From Streptosporangiaceae bacterium NEAU-GS5 (GTDB taxonomy: Bacteria > Actinomycetota > Actinomycetes > Streptosporangiales > Streptosporangiaceae), in the NCBI GenBank assembly GCA_017592665.1, contig JAGFNW010000001.1, positions 124,001 through 188,000 on the forward strand: DNA of 64,000 nucleotides. The letters run 5' to 3'. Below, in pieces: positions 63,403-64,000 of this stretch. The translations under genes and the position numbers were made by a program. The notes beneath the pieces were generated by a model. It had not been told where the DNA came from, ran no database searches, and saw only the letters and a list, made by a program, of their open reading frames with translations. Numbering within the stretch: the stretch's first letter is position 1; every line of letters starts with the position of its first letter.

Positions 63403-64000
63403 ATGAATCGTGACGTTCGGGCCAGGGCTGCGGTTCCCGGCCGCCAGCGTCCGACGAGCTCGGCGTAGCGCGCGTTGCGCGCCAGCAGCTCGGCGTGGCC
63501 GCCGGCGTCGGCCCCGGACTGGTCGAGCAGCAGCACGGTATGGGCCCGGCCGGCCGAGGCGATGCGGTGCGCGATGACGACCAGGGTGCCGGGGCGTACG
63601 GCGAAGGCCAGCTCGGCGTGCGCCTCGGCGACAGGGTCGAGATGGCAGGTCGCCTCGTCGAGGATGACCAGCCTCGCCCGCGACACGTACACCCGGACGA
63701 GGACGAGCAACTGGCGCTCGCCGCTGGACAGCTCAAGAGCGGGCTCGGTGAGACGGGCGCCGAGGCCTCCGAGCCGGTCGATGAGCGGGCGTGCCCCGAG
63801 CCGGTCGGCCGCGTGCAGAAGTTCCGCCTCGCTCGCCTCGCGGTTGAGGTAGCGCAGGTTGTCCAGCAAGGTCCCGGCGAAGACGTACGCCTCCTGGGGA
63901 ACGAGCGCGACCGGACCGCCGCGGATGACGGGCGCGAGCTCCCCCGCCGGCACGCCGCCCACCCGTACGACGCCGGACGTGGGCTCCTCCACCCCGGCCA
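63393..64000 (-). CDS. ABC exporter ATPase domain (C-terminal part of a larger gene)
   Basis: The gene runs out of the window on the right; only the last part, about 202 residues, is seen. It carries the Q-loop (VALVPQEAYVFAGTLLDNLRYL), a variant signature LSSGERQLLVLVR, Walker B LVILDEATCHLDP and the switch His in VVIAHRIASAG, which are typical for half-size ATPase-permease exporters of the MsbA/LmrA class. Walker A lies outside the window. It overlaps the coiled-coil gene at its 3' end. Confidence 0.85.
   Translation of the reverse strand, partial: AGVEEPTSGVVRVGGVPAGELAPVIRGGPVALVPQEAYVFAGTLLDNLRYLNREASEAELLHAADRLGARPLIDRLGGLGARLTEPALELSSGERQLLVLVRVYVSRARLVILDEATCHLDPVAEAHAELAFAVRPGTLVVIAHRIASAGRAHTVLLLDQSGADAGGHAELLARNARYAELVGRWRPGTAALARTSRFMWI

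Overview
The window is high-GC actinobacterial DNA. NucS instead of MutSL-type repair genes, single-domain two-component kinases, many possible leaderless starts and long Ala/Gly/Arg-rich proteins point to a filamentous actinomycete. The overall look suggests Streptosporangiales (Nonomuraea/Streptosporangium-like), but that family assignment is inference. No rRNA, tRNA, CRISPR array or insertion sequence was found.

The backbone is the conserved actinobacterial block known from Mycobacterium tuberculosis as argS-lysA-hom-thrC-thrB-rho-rpmE-prfA-prmC-sua5-rfe-atpI-atpBEFHAGDC-DUF2550-pduO. It runs on the minus strand from lysA (44.9 kb) down to pduO (11.4 kb, plus strand), with nucS at 0.3 kb. 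Here the block is opened by several insertions: a vapBC-type toxin-antitoxin pair between pduO and the atp operon, an ESX/WXG100-like gene pair between rfe and sua5, two tandem secreted paralogues plus a two-component system between rpmE and rho, and a 5-kb surface-glycan island (three glycosyltransferases and a polysaccharide deacetylase) between thrC and hom. The place of argS next to lysA is held by nrtL, a stand-alone ArgRS-like anticodon-binding protein.

Left end (0-11.4 kb): an acyl-CoA dehydrogenase fragment, nucS, a lower-GC trio made of a Crp-like cNMP-binding regulator, a class III nucleotide cyclase and a small membrane protein (a possible nucleotide-signalling or Pycsar-like system), a GrpB-family protein, and two complete ABC transporter plus kinase/regulator operons that have the same gene order and converge on a TetR-type gene.

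Right end (45-64 kb): nrtL co-directional with a large CgeB/GT2 glycosyltransferase, an Rpn-type PD-(D/E)XK protein, a DJ-1/PfpI protein beside a GlxA-type AraC regulator, an asparagine-synthetase-like enzyme, a MacB/FtsX-type ABC exporter with a PadR regulator, a four-gene sugar ABC importer operon with two lipoprotein binding proteins, ung, a His-rich acidic protein, a coiled-coil protein and the end of an ABC exporter gene.

The most unusual DNA signals are a three-motif intergenic repeat with about 41-bp period found at three places (35.8, 54.9 and 55.7 kb), a 69-bp-unit tandem array at 29.75-30.06 kb, and an inverted repeat lying on the -35 element of the cyclase promoter.
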